A stretch of DNA of 64,000 nucleotides, taken from assembly GCA_017397885.1 (NCBI GenBank), contig JAFQHQ010000220.1, positions 56,297 through 120,296 on the forward strand, written 5' to 3'. The DNA is from Clostridia bacterium (GTDB taxonomy: Bacteria > Bacillota > Clostridia > UMGS1810). Of the stretch, positions 1 to 8,200 are shown in pieces. The number at the start of each line of letters is the position of its first letter. The stretch's first letter is position 1. The notes under the pieces are model-generated. The model saw nothing but the letters and a program-made list of their open reading frames with translations. It was not told the origin of the DNA and ran no database searches. The position numbers were made by a program, and so were the translations under genes.

Positions 1-2
1 AA

Positions 3-473
3 ATCAAGGTAGAAAAAGGTGATGAGGTTTCATGGTATGAAGTAATCTTCATCGAAGAAGAAAAGCCCTTTGATGTGAGCGCCATGAAAAAACTTACCAT
101 CAAATCTGTCAATGCAACAAGCAATGACGGTAACCTGCCCGAATACGCTCTCGACGGCAACTTAAACACCCGCTGGTCAGCAGAAGGTGCAGGAGAGTAC
201 ATTGTCTTCGACCTTGGAGAAGTGAAGGAAATTTCTGCAATGGGAATTGCATATTATCAGGGTTCAAGACGTTCATCCTATTTTGACATTCTTGTGTCCG
301 AAGACGGTGACGAATGGACAAAGCTTGTATCAGATGCCGAATCTTCAGGAGAATCTGATGATCTCGAAAACTTTGAGCTTATCGCAAAAGCAAGATATAT
401 AAAATATTACGGCTACGGCAACTCCCAGGGTAAATGGAACAGCCTTTCGGAAGTAGCAATTTATTCAAAATAA
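3..473 (+). CDS. F5/8 type C (discoidin) domain protein, C-terminal part (5' truncated)
   Basis: The reading frame is open from the first bases of the window, so this is the C-terminal end of a longer protein. A GTG at 75 lies in frame but has no ribosome site before it and is not a credible start. About 125 residues form a discoidin-like beta-sandwich: the pattern ALDGNLNTRWSAEG, then YIVFDLGEV, then a KARYIKYYG strand and a final LSEVAIYSK strand is typical of F5/8 type C carbohydrate-binding modules. Such modules usually sit at the end of secreted glycosidases or polysaccharide lyases and bind glycans. The stop is followed after 10 bases by the next gene, which has an AGGAGG site, so the two are probably co-transcribed. 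The catalytic part is outside the window, so its activity is unknown. Confidence 0.8.
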   Translation: MKVEKGDEVSWYEVIFIEEEKPFDVSAMKKLTIKSVNATSNDGNLPEYALDGNLNTRWSAEGAGEYIVFDLGEVKEISAMGIAYYQGSRRSSYFDILVSEDGDEWTKLVSDAESSGESDDLENFELIAKARYIKYYGYGNSQGKWNSLSEVAIYSK

Positions 474-483
474 GGAGGATAAC

Positions 484-3006
484 ATGAAAAACAAAATATT
501 ATCAATAGTTTTAGCTTTCATATTTGTATTTGCCTGTTATCCCACAGTAAATGCAAAAACCGACAATCTGTATTTTGACGAAGCAAACACTCTTTTGGTG
601 GGGCTCGGATTTGAAGATGTCTCATCAAAGGCAAATGAGATTATTTCACGGGAAGCTTTAATAGAGCTTCTCGTGGATAACTCCTTTTACGAAGGTATTG
701 AGCTTGGCGACCTTGCAATGATGGGTATATATGCCGATGCAAACTTCTATTTTCTTCCCGAAAATCAGATTTGCCTGAAAGATGCTCTCATAATTTGTGT
801 TAAGCTTCTGACACTCGGCGACACCACAATAACAGACCATGACCGACTTACCATTGCTTGGGATCTTGACCTTAAAAAAGGAATTTTCACAGAGCTTAAC
901 GCTCCTCTCACATATGCAGATGCCTACATTCTATTGTATAACTATTTAAACGCTGACATCTCAGTATATAACGGGAGATTTGCCATCGGGAATACAACCA
1001 TCCTTTCCGACAAGCATCACATAGACATTGTTGAAGGCTTTGTCGACAAGGCAGGAAGATATGCAATAGATAATGAACCACTTATAAAAGGTAAAGTTTC
1101 AATAAACGGAAAGGTATATGTGAGTGAAAAATACGGTGAAGAGATTTTTGGGAAAAATGTTGTTGCATACATCCGTGATTCAAAAACACTTATTGCAGCA
1201 AACATAAGCACCGATACAGATGTTAAGGAGATTTATTCATACAATTCGCCCACATTCACAAATAACAGATATGTATACTTTGATGATGTTCTTAAAGAAA
1301 AAACAATAAAAATTTCTCAAAGTGCAGATATGTTCTACAACGGATATGAATTCAATTTTGATTCAAATCTTATTTGTCCCGAAAGCGGAAAGATTACCGT
1401 TATAGACAATTCTCTGTATTCGGACGGTGCCGACATTGTTATCATAGATTCTGCCGAAACTGTAAAAGCCGAGTATGTTGACCGCAATAGTCAAATCATT
1501 TATTCGGCAGGAAAATCCTTTAAATTGGATGATGACACCATTATTACAGACGACAATGGAAAGACAAGAGCCATTTCAAAGATTAATGCGGGCGACATTT
1601 TAAGTCTCTATATCGGTCAGAATAACATTGCATCAAAATGTGTAAAGATAACCAAAACAGTTTCGGGAACTCTTGATTCAACAGGTGATGATTTTATCAC
1701 AATAAACGGAAAAAAGTATTCCGTTACAGAAAGTCTTAATTTAAAATCAAAGGAAAATCTCGGAAAAACTATCTCTGCCTACATTGATAAATACGGAACG
1801 CTTGTTCATCTCACAACTGAGAATACAGTTTCACTGAATGTCGGCATTTCAAGAGTCGTAAAGCTTTTTGAAAAAGGTCTTTCCTCAAGCCTCCGCATAA
1901 AAATATACACCGAAGCAGGCATTGATGAAGAGTTTTATTTTGCCGAAAATGCGAGAGTAAACGGAACGCTTTGTAAAACCTATGCCGAAACAGAAAGAGC
2001 CATTCCAAAGGTGGGGTCAAATGTTAAGCAATCGCTTGTTGCATATGAGCTTAACGGCAAAAACGAAATAACTGCAATTGATTTCCCAAGCGATAAGATT
2101 ATGGACATTGATTCACCCTCACGCATATACAAAACAGCAAAAGATAATTTGTCTGCCTTTTCTCATGTAACCTACAATAAATGGCGTGAAGATTTTGGAG
2201 AGAGTGTGTTTATCACTCCCGAAACAAAAGTTTTCAGAGTTCCCCGCCAGCAGGCTGACGGAACAATTTGTGAAGATACCGTTTTTTACTCTGCAACCGT
2301 GTGTAGCAGCATGGTTACAGGAACCGCATATCATAATCACACATCCACAGGATATGGCTTTGACAAAGAAAGCAAAATTTCAGATGTGGTTTTACTTGAA
2401 TATGATGCCTCAACCGGTTCCTCCGCAATCATGCCCGAGCTTACTCCGCTTTCCATTGTCGGTAGCGTTTCGCATATTTTAACACCTGACGGTGATGAGG
2501 CAGAGGCTGTTATGCTTTATGATTATATCAATCCCGACGGCAGACTCATCTACGGCGATTCTCTAAGCTATTTCAGCTCTCAGAATATAGAACCGGGTGA
2601 CCTTGTGAGAATTGATTATACAGATGAAACCGGCAAAGCAAACATGACAGAACTTGTCTATAAAAACGGAGCCGAAACCTTGGAAGATGGCGGCTATCTT
2701 TACACAGGCTCCGGTGGCGGAAAAGGTCAGGAAGCTGATATCAGACTTTGTAATGTGTATAAGAGATGGGATATTGTTCTTGATCTGGTATATACAAATG
2801 TTGATATGGAAAATATTCAAAGCGAGGATATCAAAAGTGTGAAAGGTAGCGGATATACAATTTATAAATATAACAAACAGAAGGGAAAAATCGAAGTGCT
2901 TACCCTCGATGATATTCTGACTTATGATATAAGCGGCGAAAATTGTTCGAAAGTTGTTATGTTTGATGTTTCGTTTTCTCCTGCATCGCTTTTTGTTCTT
3001 GAATAA
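484..3006 (+). CDS. Large secreted protein with degenerate SLH-like N-terminus and beta-rich repeats
   Basis: An 840-residue protein with a clear signal peptide (hydrophobic run at residues 5-22, likely cleavage after VNA). Residues about 50-165 hold three helical segments of the form ISREALIELL, ICLKDALIIC and LTYADAYILL, which resemble the SREEAA helix of SLH repeats but lack the usual G-Y-x-D-G-x-F turn. I read this as a diverged SLH triad. The rest is beta-rich, with recurring short stretches around INGKVY, INGKKY and KINAGDIL that suggest several copies of a small beta-barrel, similar in style to the SLH protein at 39670. No catalytic motif was recognised. The start has an AGGAGG site nine bases upstream, and a terminator follows. 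Probably an exported cell-surface protein; function unknown. Confidence 0.7.
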   Translation: MKNKILSIVLAFIFVFACYPTVNAKTDNLYFDEANTLLVGLGFEDVSSKANEIISREALIELLVDNSFYEGIELGDLAMMGIYADANFYFLPENQICLKDALIICVKLLTLGDTTITDHDRLTIAWDLDLKKGIFTELNAPLTYADAYILLYNYLNADISVYNGRFAIGNTTILSDKHHIDIVEGFVDKAGRYAIDNEPLIKGKVSINGKVYVSEKYGEEIFGKNVVAYIRDSKTLIAANISTDTDVKEIYSYNSPTFTNNRYVYFDDVLKEKTIKISQSADMFYNGYEFNFDSNLICPESGKITVIDNSLYSDGADIVIIDSAETVKAEYVDRNSQIIYSAGKSFKLDDDTIITDDNGKTRAISKINAGDILSLYIGQNNIASKCVKITKTVSGTLDSTGDDFITINGKKYSVTESLNLKSKENLGKTISAYIDKYGTLVHLTTENTVSLNVGISRVVKLFEKGLSSSLRIKIYTEAGIDEEFYFAENARVNGTLCKTYAETERAIPKVGSNVKQSLVAYELNGKNEITAIDFPSDKIMDIDSPSRIYKTAKDNLSAFSHVTYNKWREDFGESVFITPETKVFRVPRQQADGTICEDTVFYSATVCSSMVTGTAYHNHTSTGYGFDKESKISDVVLLEYDASTGSSAIMPELTPLSIVGSVSHILTPDGDEAEAVMLYDYINPDGRLIYGDSLSYFSSQNIEPGDLVRIDYTDETGKANMTELVYKNGAETLEDGGYLYTGSGGGKGQEADIRLCNVYKRWDIVLDLVYTNVDMENIQSEDIKSVKGSGYTIYKYNKQKGKIEVLTLDDILTYDISGENCSKVVMFDVSFSPASLFVLE

Positions 3007-3037
3007 AAGCGAAAGCTTTAACAACCTAAATCAACAA

Positions 3038-3075
3038 GACCGCTCCTTTGGATTTGGGGAGCGGTCTTTAAAATT
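3038..3075 (+). terminator. Rho-independent terminator
   Basis: A nine-base stem GACCGCTCC / GGAGCGGTC with a loop of about 11 bases is followed by TTTAAAATTTT. It closes the unit of the discoidin and SLH-like genes. Confidence 0.85.
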
Positions 3076-3096
3076 TTATGAAAGGTGTTTGCTGTA

Positions 3097-3894
3097 ATGA
3101 AATATATGTTTAAATCTTATTATCTTGATTCACCACTGGTAAAGGGGAGAATTTTCGACGTTTTTGAACCTGATGAAATTACAAAAGATGTTGCGATTTT
3201 CTGGGTACATGGCGGCGGATGGAGAGGAGGAAGCCGTGAGTTTCACACAATAATGGAAGCTCTCAGTAACCGCGGCTATATTGTTGCATCAACCGACTAC
3301 CGTCTTGATGCAAAAGATGCCTTTGAACAGCTTAAAGACATCAGAGAATCATATGACCGCTTTGTCAGTATTTTAAAAGAAATGCAAAGACCGCTTCGCA
3401 TTGCAGTTTACGGAGTCTCGGCAGGTGCACACCTTGCTTCACTTCTGCTTTGTGCAAATCCCGGCGAATGCGGCGAAGAACTTTCACTTCAAAATCAATG
3501 GGTTAAACCCGAAATGGGAATTCTGCAGGCAACTCCATATGATTTTCTCCCCTGGGATAACATGATGCCCTCAATGTGGAGCATAATGCAGTCAATAGCC
3601 GGAGCACCCTATGACAAAGAACCCGAAAGATATGAAAGACTTTCTCTCAAAAACTATATCAGAGAGGATAATCCGCCCATATTTTTCATGGAAGCAGAGC
3701 TTGAAAATGCATTTTTGCCCGAGCATACTTTGAAAATAGCAAAAAAACATCGTGAGTATGGTATAAACACACAGTGGAAAATGTATTCAAAGGTTGAACA
3801 CGGATTTTTTTCACAGCTTACCCGTCCGGCTCAGCTTGAAGCGTTTGAGGATTTTTGTGATTATGTTGATGGTTTATTAAACACCCAGTTTTGA
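3097..3894 (+). CDS. Alpha/beta hydrolase (esterase/lipase-like)
   Basis: A 265-residue alpha/beta hydrolase of the acetyl-esterase type. The oxyanion-hole motif HGGGW follows strand FWVHGGG near residue 40, and the nucleophile elbow GVSAG lies near residue 110. A late acid/His pair is expected; EHGFF near the C-terminus fits the catalytic histidine. The ATG at 3097 is preferred because AAAGGTG lies nine bases upstream; an in-frame GTG at 3085 would overlap that site. There is no signal peptide, so it is cytoplasmic. It lies among carbohydrate genes, so it may deacetylate sugars, but the substrate is not visible. It is convergent with the next gene, 50 bases away. Confidence 0.8.
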   Translation: MKYMFKSYYLDSPLVKGRIFDVFEPDEITKDVAIFWVHGGGWRGGSREFHTIMEALSNRGYIVASTDYRLDAKDAFEQLKDIRESYDRFVSILKEMQRPLRIAVYGVSAGAHLASLLLCANPGECGEELSLQNQWVKPEMGILQATPYDFLPWDNMMPSMWSIMQSIAGAPYDKEPERYERLSLKNYIREDNPPIFFMEAELENAFLPEHTLKIAKKHREYGINTQWKMYSKVEHGFFSQLTRPAQLEAFEDFCDYVDGLLNTQF

Positions 3895-3944
3895 AGTGGT
3901 GTTTGCTAAGGATGAATTCTCCGTATTCTAAATATTATATAAGC

Positions 3945-4934
3945 TTAAAATCCCCACAAATTTGCGGCAGTTCCCCAAAAGAGTTTTTCAATCTGAGTTT
4001 TGGAGAAATCGAGCATCATGCAAGTCTGACGAACAGCCAAAAGATTTTCGCATACCACAATCCACTGATTTGGAATGTTTTCTTTTTCGCCTTCACCAAG
4101 CCAATAAAACCCGTCAGCAACAGAAATTGGTCTGCCTCTCATGAGTGACACGGGGAAATCCGACCCCCACATGCATCTGTCCACGCCGACCTTTTTTAAA
4201 ATCTGAAACATTGCCGGAGTTTCGCAAATAGCCGAAAAATCATACATAATGTTTTCTGTGTGACAAATCTTTTCCACGGTTTCAAAGGCTGTCCACGATG
4301 CAAAAGATCTTGCCGCATGGGCAAGAATAAGCACCACATCGGGATAACGCTTTGTCATTTCTTTTATGTATGAAAGATTTTCTTCGTCTGCAAGTGCTTT
4401 GCTTTTCACAAGGTGGAGAGTGATGCAAAGCTTGTGTTTTTTTGCAACCTCCCATGCACTTTCGGGAAGATAGTCGCCAATGGGGAGTTGGGCAGAGTTT
4501 GGTTTGTCCGAAAGAAAATAGTAGCATTTAAGTCCTCTTATTCTCGGCGAGGTCAGCCTTTTTTCAATTTGCTCTGCCGTTTCATTGGGAAGAACTATTA
4601 TTTCATACACATTTTCGGGATTTTTCTCTATTAGTGATGCAACAAATTCGTCACTTTTTTTAAGATTGCCCGAACTTGTATCTCTCATTGTGGCTTCGGG
4701 AAACGGAATGACATTCAGCCTCAATTCCTTCGGAGTGCAAAGAATAGGCATCATGCATTTTTGGTATGTGCTAAAGTCTGCCGCAACATCTTTCGGGTGA
4801 TTGTGTGATGTGGGCAAAAAACGTGTGTCAAAAAGGTGTGCGTGAGCATCTGCCACCTTGTCGGGCACAAAATCTTCAAGTCTTTTTATGGCTTCAAAAT
4901 CAAAATCGGAATATTCAACGGTATTTAAAAGCAT
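3945..4934 (-). CDS. TIM-barrel amidohydrolase (amidohydrolase_2 family)
   Basis: A 329-residue metal-dependent hydrolase. The N-terminal metal motif D-A-H-A-H-L-F near residue 29, the conserved histidine in ILAHAARS near residue 205 and the final aspartate in WGSDFPV near residue 258 are the standard ligands of the amidohydrolase_2 group (uronate isomerase and ACMSD relatives). Members act on C-N, C-O or C-C bonds of small carboxylates or sugar acids, but the substrate cannot be read here. The ATG is preceded on the minus strand by AAGGAGTT, and a 17-nt-spaced promoter lies just upstream. Transcribed alone, divergently from the rhamnosidase. Confidence 0.8.
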   Translation of the reverse strand: MLLNTVEYSDFDFEAIKRLEDFVPDKVADAHAHLFDTRFLPTSHNHPKDVAADFSTYQKCMMPILCTPKELRLNVIPFPEATMRDTSSGNLKKSDEFVASLIEKNPENVYEIIVLPNETAEQIEKRLTSPRIRGLKCYYFLSDKPNSAQLPIGDYLPESAWEVAKKHKLCITLHLVKSKALADEENLSYIKEMTKRYPDVVLILAHAARSFASWTAFETVEKICHTENIMYDFSAICETPAMFQILKKVGVDRCMWGSDFPVSLMRGRPISVADGFYWLGEGEKENIPNQWIVVCENLLAVRQTCMMLDFSKTQIEKLFWGTAANLWGF

Positions 4935-4968
4935 AACGAACTCCTTTATATTAAAACTATATACACAA

Positions 4969-4997
4969 ATTATATAACATTTTATTATTATTGTCTA
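4969..4997 (-). promoter_or_regulatory. Sigma-A-type promoter for the amidohydrolase
   Basis: On the minus strand TAGACA (4992-4997) and TATAAT (4969-4974) are separated by exactly 17 bases, 35 bases before the ATG. Confidence 0.75.
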
Positions 4998-5037
4998 TGA
5001 CTATTTGAGACATAATAATAATTTTGGGTCTTTTTTA

Positions 5038-5066
5038 TTGCATATGCCAACGAAATAATATATAAT
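5038..5066 (+). promoter_or_regulatory. Sigma-A-type promoter for the rhamnosidase-like gene
   Basis: TTGCAT (5038-5043), 17 bases, TATAAT (5061-5066). It is back-to-back with the amidohydrolase promoter. Confidence 0.65.
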
Positions 5067-5102
5067 AAAAACATTAAGAGTTTAGGGGTGTGATTTTACA
5101 CA

Positions 5103-7121
5103 ATGAAATGGATATGGTGTGACAGGGCAGAGGGCATCAATCAGTATGCCGATTTTGTCCGTGAATTTAATATTGACGAAATATTCCCCAATGCAACAAT
5201 CACAATTTGCACCGAGGGAGAATATGTTCTGTATATAAATGATTCCTTTGTGGAATGCGGTCAGTTTGACGATATGGGAAGCACAAGAACCTATGACGAA
5301 ATAAGCATTTCTGATTATCTCAAAAAAGGTAAAAATAAACTTTTTATCGGTGCCTATCATCAGGGTGAATCTTCCTATCAATATTCCGTGGGTGAAGCAG
5401 GTCTTTGCTATGAAATAAAATGCGGTGAATTTTCTCTTTGCAGTGACAAAGATACCCTTTCGTCGCCCTCGTTCGGATTTGAAATGGGCTCAGGTGTGCA
5501 AAAAACCACTTCGCAATATGGCTACGGATATATCTACAACGCAAAAAATGCCGAAAAAGCAGAATTTTTACCATCCTGTGAAAAGGAAATGCCGCCTCTG
5601 CAAAAACGTCCCATAAGAAAATGCGAATTTTTCCCCTCCGACGGCGAGCTTGTTTCTCAGGGTACGTTTATCCGAAGCGGTGACAAAGAAAACCCCGGCA
5701 TTACCATGGATGAGGATAAGCTCAGCTTTTGTGATGTAGGTGCTGTTTTTGAAGATGATAAAAAGAGCCTTAAAATAAACGAAAATGTCTTTGCCATATA
5801 CGACTTCGGCGAAGAAAAAAGCGGTTATCTCACCTTTGAAATTGAGGCAGAGGAAGGAACCATAGTTGACATTGGCTACTGCGAGCATTTAAACGACGGC
5901 AAAACCCGCACCAAAATAGGGGAAAGATGCTTCGCAAACCGCTACATATGCAAAAATGGCGTGCAAAGCTTCACCTACTACTATCGCCGCATAGCCGGAA
6001 GATTTGTTCAGCTTAATATCTTCGGAAAGGTCAGCAAAATAAATCATGTGGGAATAATCAATTCATTGTATCCCACAACAGATGATTTGGAATATGACAC
6101 GGGAAACGAGCTTTTTAACAAAATAATTGATATCAGCAAATACACCCTCAAAATGTGTATGCACGAGCATTATGAGGACTGCCCCTGGAGAGAACAAGCT
6201 CTCTACGGCAGTGATTCAAGAAATCAGATGCTCTTTGGCTACTATGCATTCGGTGAATGTCAGTTTGTGAGAGCATCTCTTGAGCTTATTGCAAAATCAG
6301 CAGGGGATGACGGCTTTATCACCATCACATCACCAAGTGATGCTGCCACAAGAATTCCGTCTTTCACCTACACATGGTTTCTTGCAATGAAGGAATATAT
6401 CGAATATTCAGCCGACATAACCCTTGCTCAAAAATATTCCGATTTGCTTAAAAGAATCACCGACAAAAGACTTTCCGAAATTGAAAACGGAATTGCAAAA
6501 CATCCAATCGGCGAAAACTATTGGAATTTTTATGAATGGTCTGATTTCAATGACGGTCTCAATACACGGGCAGGTCTTTACTATGATGCAGATGGGCTAT
6601 ACAACTTCTTTTTCGTTATGGGCATGAATGCCCTTTCCGATGTTTTTGAATATATTGGTGAAAATGAATACTGTGAAAAAATAAGAAATATTCTTCCAAA
6701 AGTTAAAGACAGAATCAATGAGCTGTTTTTTGACGAAGAAAAGGGTGTTTATGCCTCCTTTTTGAAAGACGGCAAAAAAATTGGTTACTCAGAGCTTACT
6801 CAGTCAATTGCAGTGTTTTCCGGTGTCAGCGACGATAAGAAGGATGGAATTTTAAAAATTCTCTCATCCCAAAACGACCTTGTGCCAATCACCCTTGGTT
6901 ATCTTGTGTATAAATACGACGCACTCCTTGACGGCGATGACACATACAAGGATTATGTATATGACGAAATCCTCAAAAAGTGGGGTAGAATGATTGAAAA
7001 AGGTGCCACAACATTCTGGGAAACAGAGAAAGGCGAATCAGATTTTGACAACGCAGGCAGTCTTTGTCATGCATGGTCATCTGCACCGGTGTATGTGTAC
7101 GGAAGATACTTGCTGGATTGA
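5103..7121 (+). CDS. Alpha-L-rhamnosidase-like glycoside hydrolase (GH78 type)
   Basis: A 672-residue protein. The N-terminal 230 or so residues form beta-sandwich modules (YVLYINDSFVECG, then IYDFGEEKSGYLTFEIEA), followed by an (alpha/alpha)6 catalytic barrel. The barrel opens with YEDCPWREQALYGSDSRNQ, the counterpart of the GH78 DCPxRE...GDA motif that carries the general acid, and a late GATTFWET segment matches the GH78 GATTxWE motif that carries the general base. No signal peptide is visible, so it probably acts inside the cell on imported rhamnosides. It is shorter than classical GH78 enzymes (often over 900 residues), lacking part of the N-terminal modules. The KDG pathway genes 3 kb away would fit pectin-type substrates, though rhamnose itself does not feed KDG. 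Confidence 0.75.
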   Translation: MKWIWCDRAEGINQYADFVREFNIDEIFPNATITICTEGEYVLYINDSFVECGQFDDMGSTRTYDEISISDYLKKGKNKLFIGAYHQGESSYQYSVGEAGLCYEIKCGEFSLCSDKDTLSSPSFGFEMGSGVQKTTSQYGYGYIYNAKNAEKAEFLPSCEKEMPPLQKRPIRKCEFFPSDGELVSQGTFIRSGDKENPGITMDEDKLSFCDVGAVFEDDKKSLKINENVFAIYDFGEEKSGYLTFEIEAEEGTIVDIGYCEHLNDGKTRTKIGERCFANRYICKNGVQSFTYYYRRIAGRFVQLNIFGKVSKINHVGIINSLYPTTDDLEYDTGNELFNKIIDISKYTLKMCMHEHYEDCPWREQALYGSDSRNQMLFGYYAFGECQFVRASLELIAKSAGDDGFITITSPSDAATRIPSFTYTWFLAMKEYIEYSADITLAQKYSDLLKRITDKRLSEIENGIAKHPIGENYWNFYEWSDFNDGLNTRAGLYYDADGLYNFFFVMGMNALSDVFEYIGENEYCEKIRNILPKVKDRINELFFDEEKGVYASFLKDGKKIGYSELTQSIAVFSGVSDDKKDGILKILSSQNDLVPITLGYLVYKYDALLDGDDTYKDYVYDEILKKWGRMIEKGATTFWETEKGESDFDNAGSLCHAWSSAPVYVYGRYLLD

Positions 7122-7227
7122 AAATCGGATTATATCTTAATAATTAAACGCAACGCAACAACAATTATATAAAATGGGAATTTATTCTTTTCGATTTAAA
7201 TCGGATGAAGTTGTGCTTTTGCGGATA

Positions 7228-7276
7228 TACAAAGAAAGAACGACCATTCCGATGAATAGTCGTTCTTTCTTTGTAA
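7228..7276. terminator. Bidirectional terminator between rhamnosidase and tRNA-Leu
   Basis: A near-perfect inverted repeat: TACAAAGAAAGAACGAC at 7228-7244 pairs with its complement at 7259-7275. Each strand ends with a T-rich arm. It abuts the 3' end of the tRNA gene by one base and serves it on the minus strand. Confidence 0.8.
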
Positions 7277-7360
7277 TGCCGGCGGTCGGGGTCGAACCGA
7301 CACGGTATTGCTACCACGAGATTTTGAGTCTCGCACGTCTGCCAATTCCATCACGCCGGC
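7277..7360 (-). tRNA. tRNA-Leu (anticodon CAA)
   Basis: An 84-base gene. The acceptor stem GCCGGCG (7354-7360 on the plus strand, read in reverse) pairs with CGCCGGC, followed by discriminator A at 7277. The anticodon stem CGAGA/TCTCG encloses loop CTCAAAA, giving anticodon CAA for UUG codons. The long variable arm GTGGTAGCAATACC and the T-loop GGTTCGACCCC agree with a class II leucine tRNA. CCA is not encoded. It lies directly upstream of a strong hairpin terminator. Confidence 0.95.
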
Positions 7361-7458
7361 ACATAATCTGTGCGACTTAAATATAATAGCACAAATTGAG
7401 AAATAATGCAAGTGTTTTTTTGAAAAAAATAAAAATTTCATATTTGTTTTAATCTAAA

Positions 7459-7487
7459 TTGACACAGAGCAAAAATTATGTTATTAT
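7459..7487 (+). promoter_or_regulatory. Promoter of RNase P RNA
   Basis: Consensus TTGACA at 7459-7464, 17 bases, then TATTAT at 7482-7487. This places the start near 7494, the first base of helix P1. A TATAAT at 7485-7490 overlaps it but would need a 20-base spacer. Confidence 0.8.
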
Positions 7488-7493
7488 AATACA

Positions 7494-7828
7494 GAGCAAA
7501 TCAGACAACTGCGGGCAGAAGCCGTAAGGCTCTGCATGAGGAAAGTCCGGGCATCACAGAGCAGGGTGCCGGGTAACTCCCGGTGGAGGTAACTCTAAGG
7601 AAAGTGCAACAGAAAAAAACCGCCACTTTTTTGTGGTAAGGATGAAAAGGCGAGGTAAGAGCTCACCGCGATTCGGGAGATCGAATTGGCGTGTAAACCC
7701 CATCTGATGCAACACCCAAACATAACATTAAGGCTTGCTCGGCTGTTCTTGGGTGGCTTGAGGTATGCAGAAATGTATATCCTAGATAGATAGTTGTCTA
7801 ATACAGAACCCGGCTTACAGATTTGCTC
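7494..7828 (+). ncRNA. rnpB: RNase P RNA (bacterial type)
   Basis: The catalytic RNA that removes 5' leaders from tRNA precursors. The ends GAGCAAATC (7494-7502) and GATTTGCTC (7820-7828) pair to form helix P1. The universally conserved blocks are present: GAGGAAAGTCCGGGC near 7540, and ACAGAACCCGGCTTACA near 7803-7819, which form the P4 core. The GGTAAGAGCTCACCGC segment in the middle matches the specificity domain. The overall length of 335 bases is short to normal for Clostridia. A run of five T follows P1 directly and may be the terminator. No protein gene overlaps it. Confidence 0.95.
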
Positions 7829-7989
7829 AGTTTTTGATGATATGGCACATTTTTCGTAAAAATGCGCTTTTCATAAATATTTATATCATATATTTTGTCA
7901 ATTCAGGCAAAATATCATTTGATAGCTTGTTTAAAACAGTTTGCATTAATTTGACAAACTGAAAAATATTAACATTGGAGGTTTTTATT

Positions 7990-8148
7990 ATGAAAAAGTA
8001 TGTATGTGACGTATGCGGTTGGGTTTATGACGAAGAACAGGGTCTTCCTGATCAGGGCATTGAACCCGGAACAAAGTTCGAAGATCTTCCCGACGATTTC
8101 GAATGTCCTCTTTGCTCTGTCGGCAAAGATATGTTTTCTGAACAATAA
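7990..8148 (+). CDS. Rubredoxin
   Basis: A 52-residue gene that is easy to miss. It begins [16 protein letters not shown] and ends with [12 protein letters not shown]. The two CxxC pairs (C6-x2-C9 and C39-x2-C42) bind a single iron in a FeS4 centre, and the conserved [15 protein letters not shown] stretch lies between them. Rubredoxin carries electrons in the cytoplasm of anaerobes, commonly to rubrerythrin or other oxygen and peroxide reductases. A GGAGG site lies about eight bases before the ATG. It is monocistronic, between rnpB and a strong terminator; no partner oxidoreductase is adjacent. Confidence 0.95.
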   Translation: MKKYVCDVCGWVYDEEQGLPDQGIEPGTKFEDLPDDFECPLCSVGKDMFSEQ

Positions 8149-8154
8149 TATTTT

Positions 8155-8199
8155 GGGGATGTTAAAATTCATATGAATTTTAACATCCCCGATTTTTTT
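8155..8199 (+). terminator. Terminator of rubredoxin gene
   Basis: A perfect palindrome of GGGGATGTTAAAATTCAT with its complement (8155-8190), followed by GATTTTTTTC. Confidence 0.9.
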
Positions 8200-8200
8200 C

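Noticed and set aside
2563..3024. 153-codon minus-strand frame over the end of the SLH-like gene
   Set aside because: Shadow frame with no ribosome site; the plus-strand gene has signal peptide, site and terminator.
7174..7441. Short frames across the tRNA-Leu region on both strands
   Set aside because: They run through the tRNA and its terminator, so they are not coding.
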